Shown: positions 49,804 through 59,173, counted from the first letter of the stretch. The stretch is DNA of 64,000 bases from Mesorhizobium sp. GbtcB19 (GCF_019091085.1 NZ_JAGXJY010000013.1:62001-126000); one strand, 5' to 3'. Numbers and translations are program-made. The notes: a model not told the origin generated them from the sequence alone.

Positions 49804-50727
49804 ATGAGGAAATACCTGTTTTCGGCAGGATTGGCGCTTCTGGTGGCGGCGGCCTCGATTTCGGTCACGGCCGGCGTGCAGCCTGCTTTCGCGGCTGAGA
49901 TCAAATATGTCGTCAACGGCATACCGATCACCACCGGCGACATCGCGCACCGCGCCGCCTTCTTCAAACTGCAGCATAAGAAAGGCGATGCCAAGGAGGA
50001 GATGATCGACCAGACGCTGCGCCTGGCCGAGGCCAAGCGGCTCGGCATCCGCATCAGCGATCAGCAGGTCGACGCCGCCTACCAGCGCTTCGCCTCGGGC
50101 AACAAGATGCCCCTGGCGAAACTCGACGCGATCATGAACCAGTCGGGTGTCAGCAAGGAACACTTCAAGGAATTCATCCGTGCCCAGATGGCCTGGAACC
50201 AGGCGCTCAGCGCGCGCTACCGCTCCGGCGAAGGCGGCTCGGTGACCGAGCAGGATGCGGTTCGCCGCATGCTTGACAAGGGCGGATCCAAGCCGACCGC
50301 CATGGAATACATGCTGCAGCAGGTGATCTTCGTGGTGCCGGCTTCGGAGCGCGCCGCCACGCTTGCCAAACGCAAGCGCGAGGCCGACGCCATGCGCGCC
50401 CGCTTCAACGGCTGCGCTACCACGCGCGAGTTCGCCAAAGGCCTGCTCGACGTCACCGTGCGCGATCTCGGCCGGGTGCTGGCGCCGCAATTGCCGTCCG
50501 ACTGGGCCGAGCAGATCAAGGCGACCAAGGTCGGCGGCGCCACGCCGACGCGCGAGACGGACCGTGGCATCGAATTCATCGGCATCTGCTCCTCGCGCGA
50601 GGTTTCCGACGACAAGGCCGCGCAGATGGTGTTCCAGGCCGAGGGCAGCGGCGACAAGGACGCCGACGAACTCAGCAAGAAGTATGTCGCCGAGCTGCGC
50701 CAGAAGGCCAAGATCGTCGAACGCTAG
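49804..50727 (+). CDS. surA: SurA-like periplasmic chaperone/peptidyl-prolyl isomerase
   Basis: A 307-residue periplasmic protein with signal peptide (ending VQPAFA). The SurA N-terminal chaperone domain reads IKYVVNGIPITTGDIAHRAAFFKLQ, MIDQTLRLAEAKRLGIRISDQQVDAAYQRFA; a parvulin-like domain follows (EYMLQQVIFVVPASERAATLAKRKREADAMRARFNGC ... GRVLAPQLPSDWAEQIKATKVG). It assists outer-membrane protein folding, including LptD, and sits between lptD and pdxA, the order also found in E. coli. Confidence 0.92.
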   Translation: MRKYLFSAGLALLVAAASISVTAGVQPAFAAEIKYVVNGIPITTGDIAHRAAFFKLQHKKGDAKEEMIDQTLRLAEAKRLGIRISDQQVDAAYQRFASGNKMPLAKLDAIMNQSGVSKEHFKEFIRAQMAWNQALSARYRSGEGGSVTEQDAVRRMLDKGGSKPTAMEYMLQQVIFVVPASERAATLAKRKREADAMRARFNGCATTREFAKGLLDVTVRDLGRVLAPQLPSDWAEQIKATKVGGATPTRETDRGIEFIGICSSREVSDDKAAQMVFQAEGSGDKDADELSKKYVAELRQKAKIVER

Positions 50728-50946
50728 AGCGTTTCCACCGTTTCACGGAAACGACGAACCGCTCTATCTCTTTGTTTCGGCGCAATTCCGGACGGAAAAC
50801 CGCTCACACTTTTCCTGGAATTGCTCTAGAGACGGATGATTTCATGTCCAATCGACCTGAAATCTGAATCCGTCTCTAAATCAAAGAAACCGAGCATGAT
50901 GTCGTCCGAAAACCGCTGCACACTTTTCGGCATCATGCTCCGAGCG
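50728..50946. repeat. Two adjacent RIME-like intergenic repeats
   Basis: The first (50727-50827) is palindromic: AGAGCGTTTCCACCGTTTCA at its start and GGAATTGCTCT at its end, with CCGGACGGAAAACCGCTCAC as in 23090-23105. The second (50828-50946) has AGAGACGGATGATTTCA inverted by TGAATCCGTCTCT, then ATGATGTCGTCCGAAAACCG...CGGCATCATGC as in 17700-17742. No gene is present. Confidence 0.78.
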
Positions 50947-50978
50947 ACAAGCGTGCCACACCTCAGCAAGTCCAACGC

Positions 50979-52013
50979 ATGAGCACGCACAAGACCGATG
51001 CGCCGCTGGCGCTGAGTGTCGGCGACCCCTCGGGCGTCGGGCCAGAGATCGCCATCGCCGCCTGGCAGGCGGGTGACAGCGCCGGCGTGCCGCCCTTCTA
51101 CCTGCTCGCCGACCCCGCTTTGATCGAAGCCCGCGCTCGCCTTGTCGGCGCCAATGTGACGATTGCGGAGACGCTGCCGGGACAGGCAGCGCATCATTTT
51201 GCCCGCGCCCTGCCCGTTGTAACGCTCAATGCCCGGCACGTCGACAGCCCGGGAGAGCCGGATCCGGCCAATGCCGCCGGCACGATCGAAGCCATCGACA
51301 GTGCCGTCGCCGACTGTTTCGCCGGCCGCGCCGCCGCGGTGGTCACCTGCCCGATCGCCAAGAAGCCGCTCTACGATGCGGGATTCGGCTTTCCCGGCCA
51401 CACCGAATATCTGGCGCATCTGGCTTCGCGCCACACCGGCAGGGATGTGACGCCGGTGATGCTGCTGGCCGGACCCGATCTGCGCACCGTTCCGGTAACC
51501 ATCCACATCCCTCTGGCCGATGTGCCCAAGGTGCTGACGACGGAGCTGATCGTCGCCACCGCGCGCATCACCGCCGCCGATCTCAAGAGCCGCTTCGGCA
51601 TCGCACGGCCAAGGCTGGCGATCGCCGGGCTCAACCCGCATGCGGGCGAAGGCGGCGCCATGGGCCTGGAGGACGCCGCAATCGTGGCGCCGGCCGTCGA
51701 GATGTTGAAGGCGCAAGGCATCGACGCGATCGGGCCGCTGCCGGCCGACACGATGTTTCATCCGCGCGCACGCGCGACTTATGACGCGGCGCTCTGCATG
51801 TATCACGACCAGGCCCTGATCCCGGCCAAGACGCTCGCCTTCGACGAGGCGGTCAACGTCACGCTGGGCCTGCCCTTCATCCGCACCTCGCCCGACCACG
51901 GCACCGCTTTCGATATCGCCGGGAGAGGCATCGCGCGCGCCGAGAGCCTGATCGCCGCGCTGAGGCTGGCGCGCCGGCTGGCCGACAGCGGCCGGCAGGC
52001 CGCCGCCGCATGA
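50979..52013 (+). CDS. pdxA: 4-hydroxythreonine-4-phosphate dehydrogenase
   Basis: A 344-residue enzyme of the DXP-dependent pyridoxal-phosphate pathway, oxidising 4-phosphohydroxy-L-threonine. Motifs: LSVGDPSGVGPEIAI at the start, VTCPIAKKPLYDAGFGFPGHTEYLAHL (metal-binding His), AGLNPHAGEGGAMGLED and CMYHDQALIPAKTLAFDEAVNVTLGLPFIRTSPDHGTAFDIAG. Between surA and rsmA, the classical order. Confidence 0.97.
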   Translation: MSTHKTDAPLALSVGDPSGVGPEIAIAAWQAGDSAGVPPFYLLADPALIEARARLVGANVTIAETLPGQAAHHFARALPVVTLNARHVDSPGEPDPANAAGTIEAIDSAVADCFAGRAAAVVTCPIAKKPLYDAGFGFPGHTEYLAHLASRHTGRDVTPVMLLAGPDLRTVPVTIHIPLADVPKVLTTELIVATARITAADLKSRFGIARPRLAIAGLNPHAGEGGAMGLEDAAIVAPAVEMLKAQGIDAIGPLPADTMFHPRARATYDAALCMYHDQALIPAKTLAFDEAVNVTLGLPFIRTSPDHGTAFDIAGRGIARAESLIAALRLARRLADSGRQAAAA

Positions 52014-52020
52014 GGCTCGG

Positions 52021-52866
52021 TTGAGCGGGCGCACCACAATCGACGGATTGCCGCCGCTGCGCGACGTGATCGAGCAGCACGGCCTGCAGGCCAAGAAAGC
52101 GCTCGGGCAGAATTTTCTGCTCGACCTTAATCTCACAAGCAAGATCGCCCGCGCCGCCGGCGATCTCGGCGAGGCGACGGTGATCGAGGTCGGTCCGGGC
52201 CCTGGCGGACTGACGCGGGCGCTGCTCTTCAACGGCGCGCGGCGCGTGATCGCCATCGAGCGCGACGAGCGCTGCCTGGAAGCGCTGGCAGAGGTGTCCA
52301 GCCATTATCCCGGACGCCTCGAGATCATTCCCGGCGACGCGCTGAAGACGGATTTTGCCGCGCTTGCTGCCACGGCGAATGGCGGACCGGTGAAGATCGC
52401 CGCCAACCTGCCCTACAATATCGGCACCGAGCTTCTGATCCGCTGGCTGACGGTGGCCGACTGGCCGCCTTTCTATCAGTCGATGACGCTGATGTTCCAG
52501 CGCGAGGTGGCGGAGCGCATCACTGCGGGTCCAGGCAGCGACGCCTATGGCCGGCTCGGCGTGCTGGCCGGCTGGCGCACCGAGGCGCGGATTGCGTTCG
52601 ACGTGCCACCGCAGGCGTTCACGCCGCCGCCGAAGGTCACCTCCTCCGTGGTGCATCTGGTGCCGCGGCCATCTCCCCTGCCCGTGGACGGCAGAAAGCT
52701 CGGCCGCGTCACCGAGGCCGCCTTCGGTCAGCGCCGCAAGATGCTCAGGCAAAGCGTCAAGAGCCTGGGTGGCGAGGCGCTCCTCACCCGCGCCGGCATC
52801 GATCCGACGCGGCGGGCTGAGACGCTGAGCGTGGAGGAATTTGTCAGGCTGACCAACGCCGTTTGA
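52021..52866 (+). CDS. rsmA: 16S rRNA (adenine1518/1519-N6)-dimethyltransferase
   Basis: A 281-residue KsgA/RsmA enzyme that dimethylates two adenines at the end of helix 45. KALGQNFLLDLNLTSKIARAAGDL, VIEVGPGPGGLTRALL (SAM motif), AIERDERCL, and the catalytic NLPYNIGTELLI are all visible. The start is TTG at 52021, with GAGGCTCGG upstream and only seven bases after the pdxA stop, so the two are cotranscribed. Confidence 0.96.
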   Translation: MSGRTTIDGLPPLRDVIEQHGLQAKKALGQNFLLDLNLTSKIARAAGDLGEATVIEVGPGPGGLTRALLFNGARRVIAIERDERCLEALAEVSSHYPGRLEIIPGDALKTDFAALAATANGGPVKIAANLPYNIGTELLIRWLTVADWPPFYQSMTLMFQREVAERITAGPGSDAYGRLGVLAGWRTEARIAFDVPPQAFTPPPKVTSSVVHLVPRPSPLPVDGRKLGRVTEAAFGQRRKMLRQSVKSLGGEALLTRAGIDPTRRAETLSVEEFVRLTNAV

Positions 52867-52937
52867 TTGCCGGCGCCATCACTGGAACCCACGAACCGGC
52901 GCCATAGATAGGCAGGCGAAACAGCCTGGAGCCCGCC

Positions 52938-53231
52938 ATGCCTGCCTATGTCATTTCCGATGTCACGATCCGCGACCGAGACGTGATCGAAACCTATCGA
53001 ACCCGCGCCGCCGCTTCCATAGCCGTGCATGGCGGGCGCTATCTCGTTCGAGGCGGCGACGTGGAGACATTGGAAGGGAATTGGATGCCCGGACCGCTGA
53101 TCGTCGTCGAATTTCCTGACATCGAGGCCGCGCGGCGCTGGTATCGCTCCGACGAATACGCAGCCGCACTTGAGGTTCGCGACACAGCGCTGAGCCGCAA
53201 TCTCATTCTGGTCGATGGCGTCAGATTGTGA
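52938..53231 (+). CDS. DUF1330-domain protein
   Basis: A 97-residue dimeric alpha/beta barrel (ferredoxin-like) protein: MPAYVISDVTIRDRDVIETYRTRAAASIAVHGGRYLVRGGDVETLEGNWMPGPLIVVEFPDIEAARRWYRSDEYA is a typical DUF1330 sequence. Function unknown. It follows rsmA by 71 bases and may be read through from it. Confidence 0.92.
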   Translation: MPAYVISDVTIRDRDVIETYRTRAAASIAVHGGRYLVRGGDVETLEGNWMPGPLIVVEFPDIEAARRWYRSDEYAAALEVRDTALSRNLILVDGVRL

Positions 53232-53300
53232 GGCAGTCGGGTCGCAAGTGAGGGTCGTCTGGTTGGCCTTTGCACTTCGCGAGGCGCTACAGGGCGCCGC

Positions 53301-53349
53301 CCTCATCCGGCCCTTCGGGCCACCTTCTCCCCGTAAACGGGGCGAAGGA
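53301..53349. repeat. Half-copy of the CTCATCCGG/CCTTCTCCCC intergenic repeat
   Basis: CCTCATCCGGCCCTTCGGGC and CCACCTTCTCCCCGTAAACG run together and match one arm of the palindromic element at 8671-8857. Two mini-hairpins (GGCCCTTCGGGCC; CCCCGTAAACGGGG) are visible. It lies five bases past the gmk stop and may act as its terminator. Confidence 0.7.
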
Positions 53350-53353
53350 AGGG

Positions 53354-54028
53354 TCACTGCGTCTTCTCGTCCAGCAATCCCGAAATGAAATCGAACAGGC
53401 CGGGCCGCCTGTCGCGCCGAAGCCGCTCCGCCGTGACGATCGCGCGGACCTCGGCGAAGGCGCGGTCGAGATCGTCGTTGACGATGACGAAGTCGTATTC
53501 CTTCCAATGCTCGATCTCGAGGCGGGCGTTCTTCAGCCTGGTCTCGATGACGGATTCCTGGTCCTCGGCACGGCGCTTCAGGCGCGCCTTCAATTCCTTC
53601 ATCGACGGCGGCAGGATGAAGATCGAGACGATGTCGGCGCGCATCTTCTCCTTGAGCTGCTGAGCGCCCTGCCAGTCGATGTCGAACAGCATGTCGCGGC
53701 CTTCGGCCAGCGCGATTTCCGCCGGCTCGCGCGGCGTCGCATAGCAGTTGCCGTGCACTTCGGCCCATTCGAGCAGCGCGTCGGAATCGCGCAGCCGCTC
53801 GAACTCGCGCATGGTGCGGAAATGATAGTGGACGCCCTCGATCTCGGAGCCGCGGCGCGGCCTTGTGGTGACGGAGACCGAAAGCTCTAGACTTCCATCG
53901 CTTTCCAGAAGATTGCGCGCGATCGTCGACTTGCCGGCGCCCGACGGCGACGACAGCACCAGCATCAATCCGCGGCGGCGGATGCGGGATCCCAGATCCC
54001 TGGCAGCCGTCGGCTCCTTGGCAACCAT
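53354..54028 (-). CDS. gmk: Guanylate kinase
   Basis: A 224-residue kinase converting GMP to GDP. The P-loop is SSPSGAGKST, followed by LSVSVTTRPRRGSEIEGVHYHF (GMP-binding) and LFDIDWQGAQQLKEK. A ~25-residue N-terminal leader precedes the core, so the exact start is uncertain; ATG at 54028 was chosen, and a GTG at 54037 overlaps the yicC stop. Last gene of the minus-strand run mltG-yicC-gmk. Confidence 0.95.
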   Translation of the reverse strand: MVAKEPTAARDLGSRIRRRGLMLVLSSPSGAGKSTIARNLLESDGSLELSVSVTTRPRRGSEIEGVHYHFRTMREFERLRDSDALLEWAEVHGNCYATPREPAEIALAEGRDMLFDIDWQGAQQLKEKMRADIVSIFILPPSMKELKARLKRRAEDQESVIETRLKNARLEIEHWKEYDFVIVNDDLDRAFAEVRAIVTAERLRRDRRPGLFDFISGLLDEKTQ

Positions 54029-54033
54029 TCCCG

Positions 54034-54924
54034 TCACTCCAGATTCTGGACCTGTTCGCGAAACTGGTCGACCACCGCCTTCAGCTCCAGACCGATCGCG
54101 GTGACCGCAGCGGCGTTCGATTTGGAGCATAAGGTATTCGATTCGCGGTTAAATTCCTGCGCCAGAAAATCGAGCTTGCGGCCAACGGCGCCACCGCTTC
54201 CAAGCAACGCCCGCGCCGAAGCGACATGCGTCTTCAGCCGGTCGATCTCCTCGCGGATGTCGGCCTTGGTGGCGAGGAAAGCGGCTTCCTGGTGCAGCCG
54301 GCCAGCGTCGAGATTGGCGGAGGCGTCCATCAGCAGACGCACCTGCTCGGCGATGCGCTCGCGGATCGCCGCGGGCTCGCGCGAGGGATCGGCCTCCGCC
54401 TTCAATGTCAGCGCCTCGATGGTGTCGATATGGCCGGAAAGCAGCGCGCCGAGTGCAGCGCCCTCACCGCGGCGCGCCTGCTCCAGGCCGGCAAGTGCAG
54501 TCTCGAGCGCCGACAGGATCGCGGCATCAAGGGTTGCCCGCTCCTCTTCGGTCTCGACGGCTTCGGGAATGTCGAGCACGCCGCGCAGCGAGAGCAGGCC
54601 GTCGGCGGTGGCGGGCTCGGTGCCGAACTGCTCTTGCAAGCGCTTGGCGAGCCCAGCCAGGTCCTTGAGGAAGGCCTCGTTGACCACCGGCTGGATTTGT
54701 TTGGCGGCGGCGCGGCCGACGGTCAACGTCGCCTGGAAATTGCCGCGCGCGAAGCGCTTCTGAACGGTCTGCCGGACCGCGGTCTCCAGCCGGTCGAAAC
54801 CCTGCGGCAGCCTCAGCCTCACCTCGGCGCTCTTGCCGTTCACCGATTTCACCTCCCAGGCGATCGAGGTGCCTTCGCTTTCGGCGGCGGACCGCGCGAA
54901 ACCGGTCATGCTCTGCAGGCTCAT
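54034..54924 (-). CDS. yicC: YicC-family endoribonuclease
   Basis: A 296-residue protein starting MSLQSMTGFARSAAESEGTSIAWEVKSVNGKSAEVRLRLPQGFD and ending AVTAIGLELKAVVDQFREQVQNLE, both diagnostic for YicC. C-terminal HQEAAFLATKADIREEIDRLKTH contains the conserved acidic/His residues of the family. The start at 54924 is preferred to an upstream frame that lacks family similarity. Between mltG and gmk. Confidence 0.93.
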   Translation of the reverse strand: MSLQSMTGFARSAAESEGTSIAWEVKSVNGKSAEVRLRLPQGFDRLETAVRQTVQKRFARGNFQATLTVGRAAAKQIQPVVNEAFLKDLAGLAKRLQEQFGTEPATADGLLSLRGVLDIPEAVETEEERATLDAAILSALETALAGLEQARRGEGAALGALLSGHIDTIEALTLKAEADPSREPAAIRERIAEQVRLLMDASANLDAGRLHQEAAFLATKADIREEIDRLKTHVASARALLGSGGAVGRKLDFLAQEFNRESNTLCSKSNAAAVTAIGLELKAVVDQFREQVQNLE

Positions 54925-55059
54925 TGCCCTGTCGTCCCCCTGTCGCGGCCAAGGCATACAAAGCCCAGCGCCGCGCGCCCTAAAAATCGCCGGTCGATCG
55001 GCCGGCGCCTCCCTCAAAACATGAATATGGCCCCGCGTCAAAGGACGCGCGCGGCACGC

Positions 55060-56313
55060 TTACTGCGCGTCGTCGCCGCCGGCGTCGCCGTTCTCGCCGC
55101 TGCCCCCGGCGTCATTGCCGTCGGGAGCGGCTGGCGCCGTCGTCTGGCCGGAAGCTTTGGCGGCGTCATCCGCCTGCTTCTTCTGCAGCGCCCGGTAGCG
55201 AGCGACGTTCTGGTTGTGCTCTTCGAGCGTCGCGGCAAAGACGTGGCCGCCACTGCCGTCGGCGACGAAATAGAGGTCGTCGGTCTGCGACGGATTGGCG
55301 ACCGCTTCGAGCGCCGCGCGGCCGGGATTGGCGATCGGCGTCGGCGGCAGCCCCTTGATCATGTAGGTGTTGTAAGGCGTCTGCTTGTCGAGATCAGACT
55401 GATAGATCGGCCGGTCGGCGGGCTTTCCCTTGCCGCCGAACAGGCCGTAGATGATGGTCGGATCGGACTGCAGCCGCATGCCCTTGGCCAGGCGGTTGAT
55501 GAAGACGGCGGCGACGCGCGAGCGCTCGTCGCTCCTGCCCGTTTCCTTCTCGACGATCGAGGCAAGCGTGACGAAGTCGTCGATGTTGGCGATCGGCAGG
55601 TCGGGCGCGCGATGCGACCAGACGTCCTCGACCAGCTTCTTCTGGTCGGCGACCAGCTTGTCGACCATCTGCTGCCTGGTGGCGCCCCGGGTGAAGCGCA
55701 AGGTGTCGGTGGCAATGCTGCCCTCGGGCGGCAAGCTCGCCGGCATGTCGCCGGTGAGCGCCTCCTGTTCGGCGACGCGCTGCAGCGCCTGCTCGACCGT
55801 CAGCCCTTCGGGAATGGTCAGCGAGTACATCACCGACTTGCCGCTCTTGAAGAGCTCCATGATGTCGCGCATCGAAGCGCGCGGCTTGATGGCGTATTCG
55901 CCGGCCTTCAGCGCCGATTCATTGCCGGTGGCTCGCACGCCGAGCCGGAAGATGCGGGCATCGCTGATCAGGCTGCGGCGTTCGAGCTGGTCAGCGATAT
56001 CCTGCACGCCGGTGTTCGGCTTGATCAGGAAGGTGTCGCCATTGGCCGACGGGCCTGGCTCGACGAAGGCCTGCATGCCGAAATAGAGCGCGGCACCCGA
56101 GGCGAGCACGAGCAGGATCACCACGGAGAGGAAGAAATTCAGGAACACGACGACCTGGCTGCGCGAGGCGCGCGAGCGCTTCGACGGCGGCGGTGTGCCG
56201 GCTTCCGGTCGCAACGCTTCGGCCGCCGTCTTCGGCATGATCGGGCCCTTCGTGCCTTGCCGCCCGAAATCCCCGCCTTCGCCCGGATTGGTGTTCCCCG
56301 GATTTGTGCTCAT
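55060..56313 (-). CDS. mltG: Endolytic murein transglycosylase MltG
   Basis: A 417-residue inner-membrane lytic transglycosylase that cuts nascent glycan strands. The cytosolic N-terminus is Pro/Ser-rich, one transmembrane helix follows (VVVFLNFFLSVVILLVLASG), then a LysM-like domain (IKPNTGVQDIADQLERRSLI) and the YceG domain with LASIVEKETGRSDERSRVAAVFINRL (catalytic Glu) and GLPPTPIANPGRAALEA. The C-terminus is Asp/Gly/Ala-rich. Downstream of fabF. Confidence 0.95.
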   Translation of the reverse strand: MSTNPGNTNPGEGGDFGRQGTKGPIMPKTAAEALRPEAGTPPPSKRSRASRSQVVVFLNFFLSVVILLVLASGAALYFGMQAFVEPGPSANGDTFLIKPNTGVQDIADQLERRSLISDARIFRLGVRATGNESALKAGEYAIKPRASMRDIMELFKSGKSVMYSLTIPEGLTVEQALQRVAEQEALTGDMPASLPPEGSIATDTLRFTRGATRQQMVDKLVADQKKLVEDVWSHRAPDLPIANIDDFVTLASIVEKETGRSDERSRVAAVFINRLAKGMRLQSDPTIIYGLFGGKGKPADRPIYQSDLDKQTPYNTYMIKGLPPTPIANPGRAALEAVANPSQTDDLYFVADGSGGHVFAATLEEHNQNVARYRALQKKQADDAAKASGQTTAPAAPDGNDAGGSGENGDAGGDDAQ

Positions 56314-56469
56314 GGGCGCGCCCTACCGTCTGATCTTGCAACGAATCCCCCGGCCACAAGCTAGGGGAGAATTTGGCAAAAATGACGGCAGGTGGCGGGA
56401 CTGCCGGCTGGTTGTCTGTCTCCGAGCAATCCCGGTCGGAAGCGACAATGCGCGCTTCCGTGGGATCTT

Positions 56470-57732
56470 TCAGCCATCGTAACGCTGGAACACGAGCGAG
56501 GCGTTGGTGCCGCCGAAGCCGAAGGAATTCGACAGCGCGACATCGATCTGGCGCTGGCGTGGCTTGTTCGGCACGAGATCGATCGCCGTCTCGCGTTCCG
56601 GATTGTCGAGGTTGATCGTCGCCGGCGCGATGTTGTCGCGTATGGCGAGGATCGAGAAGATCGCTTCCGCCGCACCCGCAGCGCCCAGCAGATGGCCGAT
56701 CGACGACTTGGTCGACGACATCGAAATCTTCGAGGCGGCATTGCCGACCAGCCGCTCGACCGCGCCGAGCTCGATCGTGTCGGCCATGGTCGATGTGCCA
56801 TGCGCGTTGATGTAGTCGATGTCGGCCGGCGAAAGCTTCGCCCGGTTCAGCGCCGCCGTCATGCAGCGGAAGGCGCCGTCGCCGTCTTCGGCCGGCGCGG
56901 TGATGTGATGGGCGTCGCCCGTCAGGCCGTAGCCGGTGACCTCGGCATAGATCTTGGCGCCGCGCGCCTTGGCGTGCTCCAGCTCTTCCAGGACGACGAC
57001 GCCGGCGCCCTCGCCCATGACGAAGCCGTCGCGGTCGCGGTCGTAGGGCCGCGAAGCCGTCTCCGGCGAGTCGTTGCGCTCGGTGGACAAAGCGCGGCAG
57101 GCGGCGAAGCCAGCGATCGACAGCCGGGTGATCGGCGCCTCGGCGCCGCCGGCAACCATGACATCGGCATCGCCCCACATGATCAGCCGGGCCGCGTCGC
57201 CGATGGCGTGCGCGCCGGTCGAGCATGCGGTGACCACCGCATGGTTCGGGCCTTTCAGGCCGTGGCGGATCGAAACCTGGCCGGAGACCAGGTTGATGAT
57301 CTGCCCGGGAATGAAGAACGGGCTGATGCGGCGCGGGCCGCGCTCCTTGAGGATCATCGCGTTTTCGGCGATGCCGTCGATGCCGCCGATGCCGGAGCCG
57401 ATCAGCACGCCGGTGGCGCATTGATCCTCATGCGTCTGCGGCTTCCAGCCGGAATCGGCCAGCGCCTCGTCGGCGGCGGCGATGCCGTAAAGGATGAACT
57501 CGCCGATCTTGCGCAGTTCCTTCGGCTCGAGCACGGCCTCCGGATTGAAGGTGCCGTTCGAGCCGTCGCCGCGCGGGATGACGTGGGCGATCTTGCAGGC
57601 AAGATCGTCCACCTCGAAGCCGGTGACGCGCCGGCAGGCGCTGCGGCCGGAGAGCAGTTCCCGCCAGCTGTGCTCAACGCCCATGCCGAACGGCGAAAGC
57701 AGGCCAAGGCCCGTGACGACGACACGCCTCAT
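56470..57732 (-). CDS. fabF: 3-oxoacyl-ACP synthase II (KAS II)
   Basis: A 420-residue condensing enzyme elongating acyl-ACP. MRRVVVTGLGLLSPFG at the start, the active-site VTACSTGAHAIGDAARLI, and two catalytic histidines in YINAHGTSTMADTIELGAV and KSSIGHLLGAAGAAEA. It is 34 bases downstream of acpP in the fab cluster. Confidence 0.97.
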   Translation of the reverse strand: MRRVVVTGLGLLSPFGMGVEHSWRELLSGRSACRRVTGFEVDDLACKIAHVIPRGDGSNGTFNPEAVLEPKELRKIGEFILYGIAAADEALADSGWKPQTHEDQCATGVLIGSGIGGIDGIAENAMILKERGPRRISPFFIPGQIINLVSGQVSIRHGLKGPNHAVVTACSTGAHAIGDAARLIMWGDADVMVAGGAEAPITRLSIAGFAACRALSTERNDSPETASRPYDRDRDGFVMGEGAGVVVLEELEHAKARGAKIYAEVTGYGLTGDAHHITAPAEDGDGAFRCMTAALNRAKLSPADIDYINAHGTSTMADTIELGAVERLVGNAASKISMSSTKSSIGHLLGAAGAAEAIFSILAIRDNIAPATINLDNPERETAIDLVPNKPRQRQIDVALSNSFGFGGTNASLVFQRYDG

Positions 57733-57766
57733 CGCAGGTCCTCCCCGGTCATGCCTGCGAAAAAAC

Positions 57767-58003
57767 TCAGGCCGAGGCCTTGTCGATATACTTCACGGCA
57801 TCGCCGACCGTCAGGATGGTTTCGGCGGCATCGTCCGGGATCTCGACGCCGAACTCTTCTTCGAACGCCATGACGAGTTCGACCGTGTCGAGGCTGTCCG
57901 CGCCCAGGTCGTCGATGAAGCTCGCCTGCTCCGTCACCTTGTCGGCATCGACGCCGAGATGCTCGATGACGATCTTCTTGACGCGCTCTGCGGTGTCACT
58001 CAT
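57767..58003 (-). CDS. acpP: Acyl carrier protein
   Basis: A 78-residue acidic protein: MSDTAERVKKIVIEHLGVDADKVTEQASFIDDLGADSLDTVELVMAFEEEFGVEIPDDAAETILTVGDAVKYI. The serine of DSL carries the phosphopantetheine arm. The ATG at 58003 is preferred to one three codons earlier. About 200 non-coding bases separate it from fabG, so it probably has its own promoter. Confidence 0.97.
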   Translation of the reverse strand: MSDTAERVKKIVIEHLGVDADKVTEQASFIDDLGADSLDTVELVMAFEEEFGVEIPDDAAETILTVGDAVKYIDKASA

Positions 58004-58210
58004 TTGGGGCAATCCTCGTCTTAAGTTGTCTATCTTCGTTAGCGGGCGGAATGCCGCTAATCAAGCTGAAAGATGGTCTTGCGGACAACGCAACGCCACA
58101 GGACCGGTTTTTGCCCGAACCGCCGGGTTGCGGGCCGCATTACACGAAAAATCACGGGCGTCCAAGCCGAAATGGCTGTTTTCACAGGCGCTCGGCTCCC
58201 CAGATCGCCC

Positions 58211-58948
58211 TTAGATCATCGCCATGCCGCCATTCACGTGAATGGTCTGGCCGGTGACGTAAGCCGCCTCGTTGGAGGCGAGGTAGGCGACCGCGGACGC
58301 AACCTCGGCGCTGGTGCCCATGCGCTTGGTCGGGATCGCGGCCATGATGGCCTCTTTCTGCTTGTCGTTGAGCTTGTCGGTCATGGCCGATTCGATGAAG
58401 CCGGGGGCGACGCAATTGACGGTGATGTTGCGGGTGGCGATCTCTTGCGCCAGCGACTTGGAAAAGCCGATCATGCCGGCCTTGGACGCGCAGTAATTGG
58501 TCTGGCCGGGATTGCCGGTGACGCCGACCACCGAGGTGATGTTGATGATGCGGCCATGGCGGCGGCGCATCATCGGATGGGTCAGCTCGCGGGTCAGCCG
58601 GAACACGGCGGTGAGGTTCACCTCGATCACGGAATCCCAGTCGGCGTCCGACATGCGCACGAACAGGCCGTCCTTGGTGATGCCGGCATTGTTGACCAGG
58701 ATATCGACGCCTTCCAGATCGGCTTCCGCCTTCTGTCCGAGCGCCTTGACGGCGTCGCGGTTGGTCAGATCCGCCGGGAAGAGCTTCACCCGATCGCCGA
58801 GTTCACCTGCGAGCGCCTCGAGCTTCTCGACGCGGGTGCCGTGCAGGCCGACGATCGCGCCCTGGCTGTGCAGCACCCTGGCGATCGCTTCGCCGATGCC
58901 TCCCGATGCGCCGGTGACGAGCGCCTTGCGGCCGGTCAGTTCGAACAT
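58211..58948 (-). CDS. fabG: 3-oxoacyl-ACP reductase
   Basis: A 245-residue classical SDR. TGASGGIGEAIARVL binds NADPH, NNAGITKDGLFVRM and NYCASKAGMIGFSKSLAQEIA carry the catalytic Asn/Tyr/Lys, and the C-terminus is YVTGQTIHVNGGMAMI. Reduces beta-ketoacyl-ACP. Start ATG at 58948. Confidence 0.97.
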   Translation of the reverse strand: MFELTGRKALVTGASGGIGEAIARVLHSQGAIVGLHGTRVEKLEALAGELGDRVKLFPADLTNRDAVKALGQKAEADLEGVDILVNNAGITKDGLFVRMSDADWDSVIEVNLTAVFRLTRELTHPMMRRRHGRIINITSVVGVTGNPGQTNYCASKAGMIGFSKSLAQEIATRNITVNCVAPGFIESAMTDKLNDKQKEAIMAAIPTKRMGTSAEVASAVAYLASNEAAYVTGQTIHVNGGMAMI

Positions 58949-58958
58949 TTTTGCAACC

Positions 58959-59147
58959 TCATTTTTCCGAATGCGACGCAGGCGATCCCGGCTCCGTATA
59001 CGCCAAATCATCCAAGCCACGCCAGAAGTCTTCGGCATTTAGGACATCTTCGTCGCCGCGCCGAATCCGCTCCACAACGGCAGTTGCAATGCGATACTCC
59101 TCGATCAGGCGCTCAGCTTTGCTTCGGCCAATTTTCGATACGGGCAT
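58959..59147 (-). CDS. Small conserved-looking hypothetical protein inside the fab cluster
   Basis: A 62-residue acidic, mostly helical protein (begins MPVSKIGRSKAERLIEEYRI, ends GSPASHSEK) lying between the fabD stop and the fabG start. RIRRGDEDVLNAEDFWRGLDDLAY is antitoxin-like in character, but no toxin is adjacent and I do not recognise the family. The codon use differs somewhat from the flanking fab genes. It fills an otherwise unusual 225-base gap and its stop lies ten bases from fabG. Confidence 0.55.
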   Translation of the reverse strand: MPVSKIGRSKAERLIEEYRIATAVVERIRRGDEDVLNAEDFWRGLDDLAYTEPGSPASHSEK

Positions 59148-59173
59148 GCAACACCTGTAGGCAGGAACTTTTC

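Noticed and set aside
50828..50946. Attachment site or tRNA remnant before pdxA
   Set aside because: The sequence matches the other intergenic repeats (17682-17745) and cannot fold as a tRNA.
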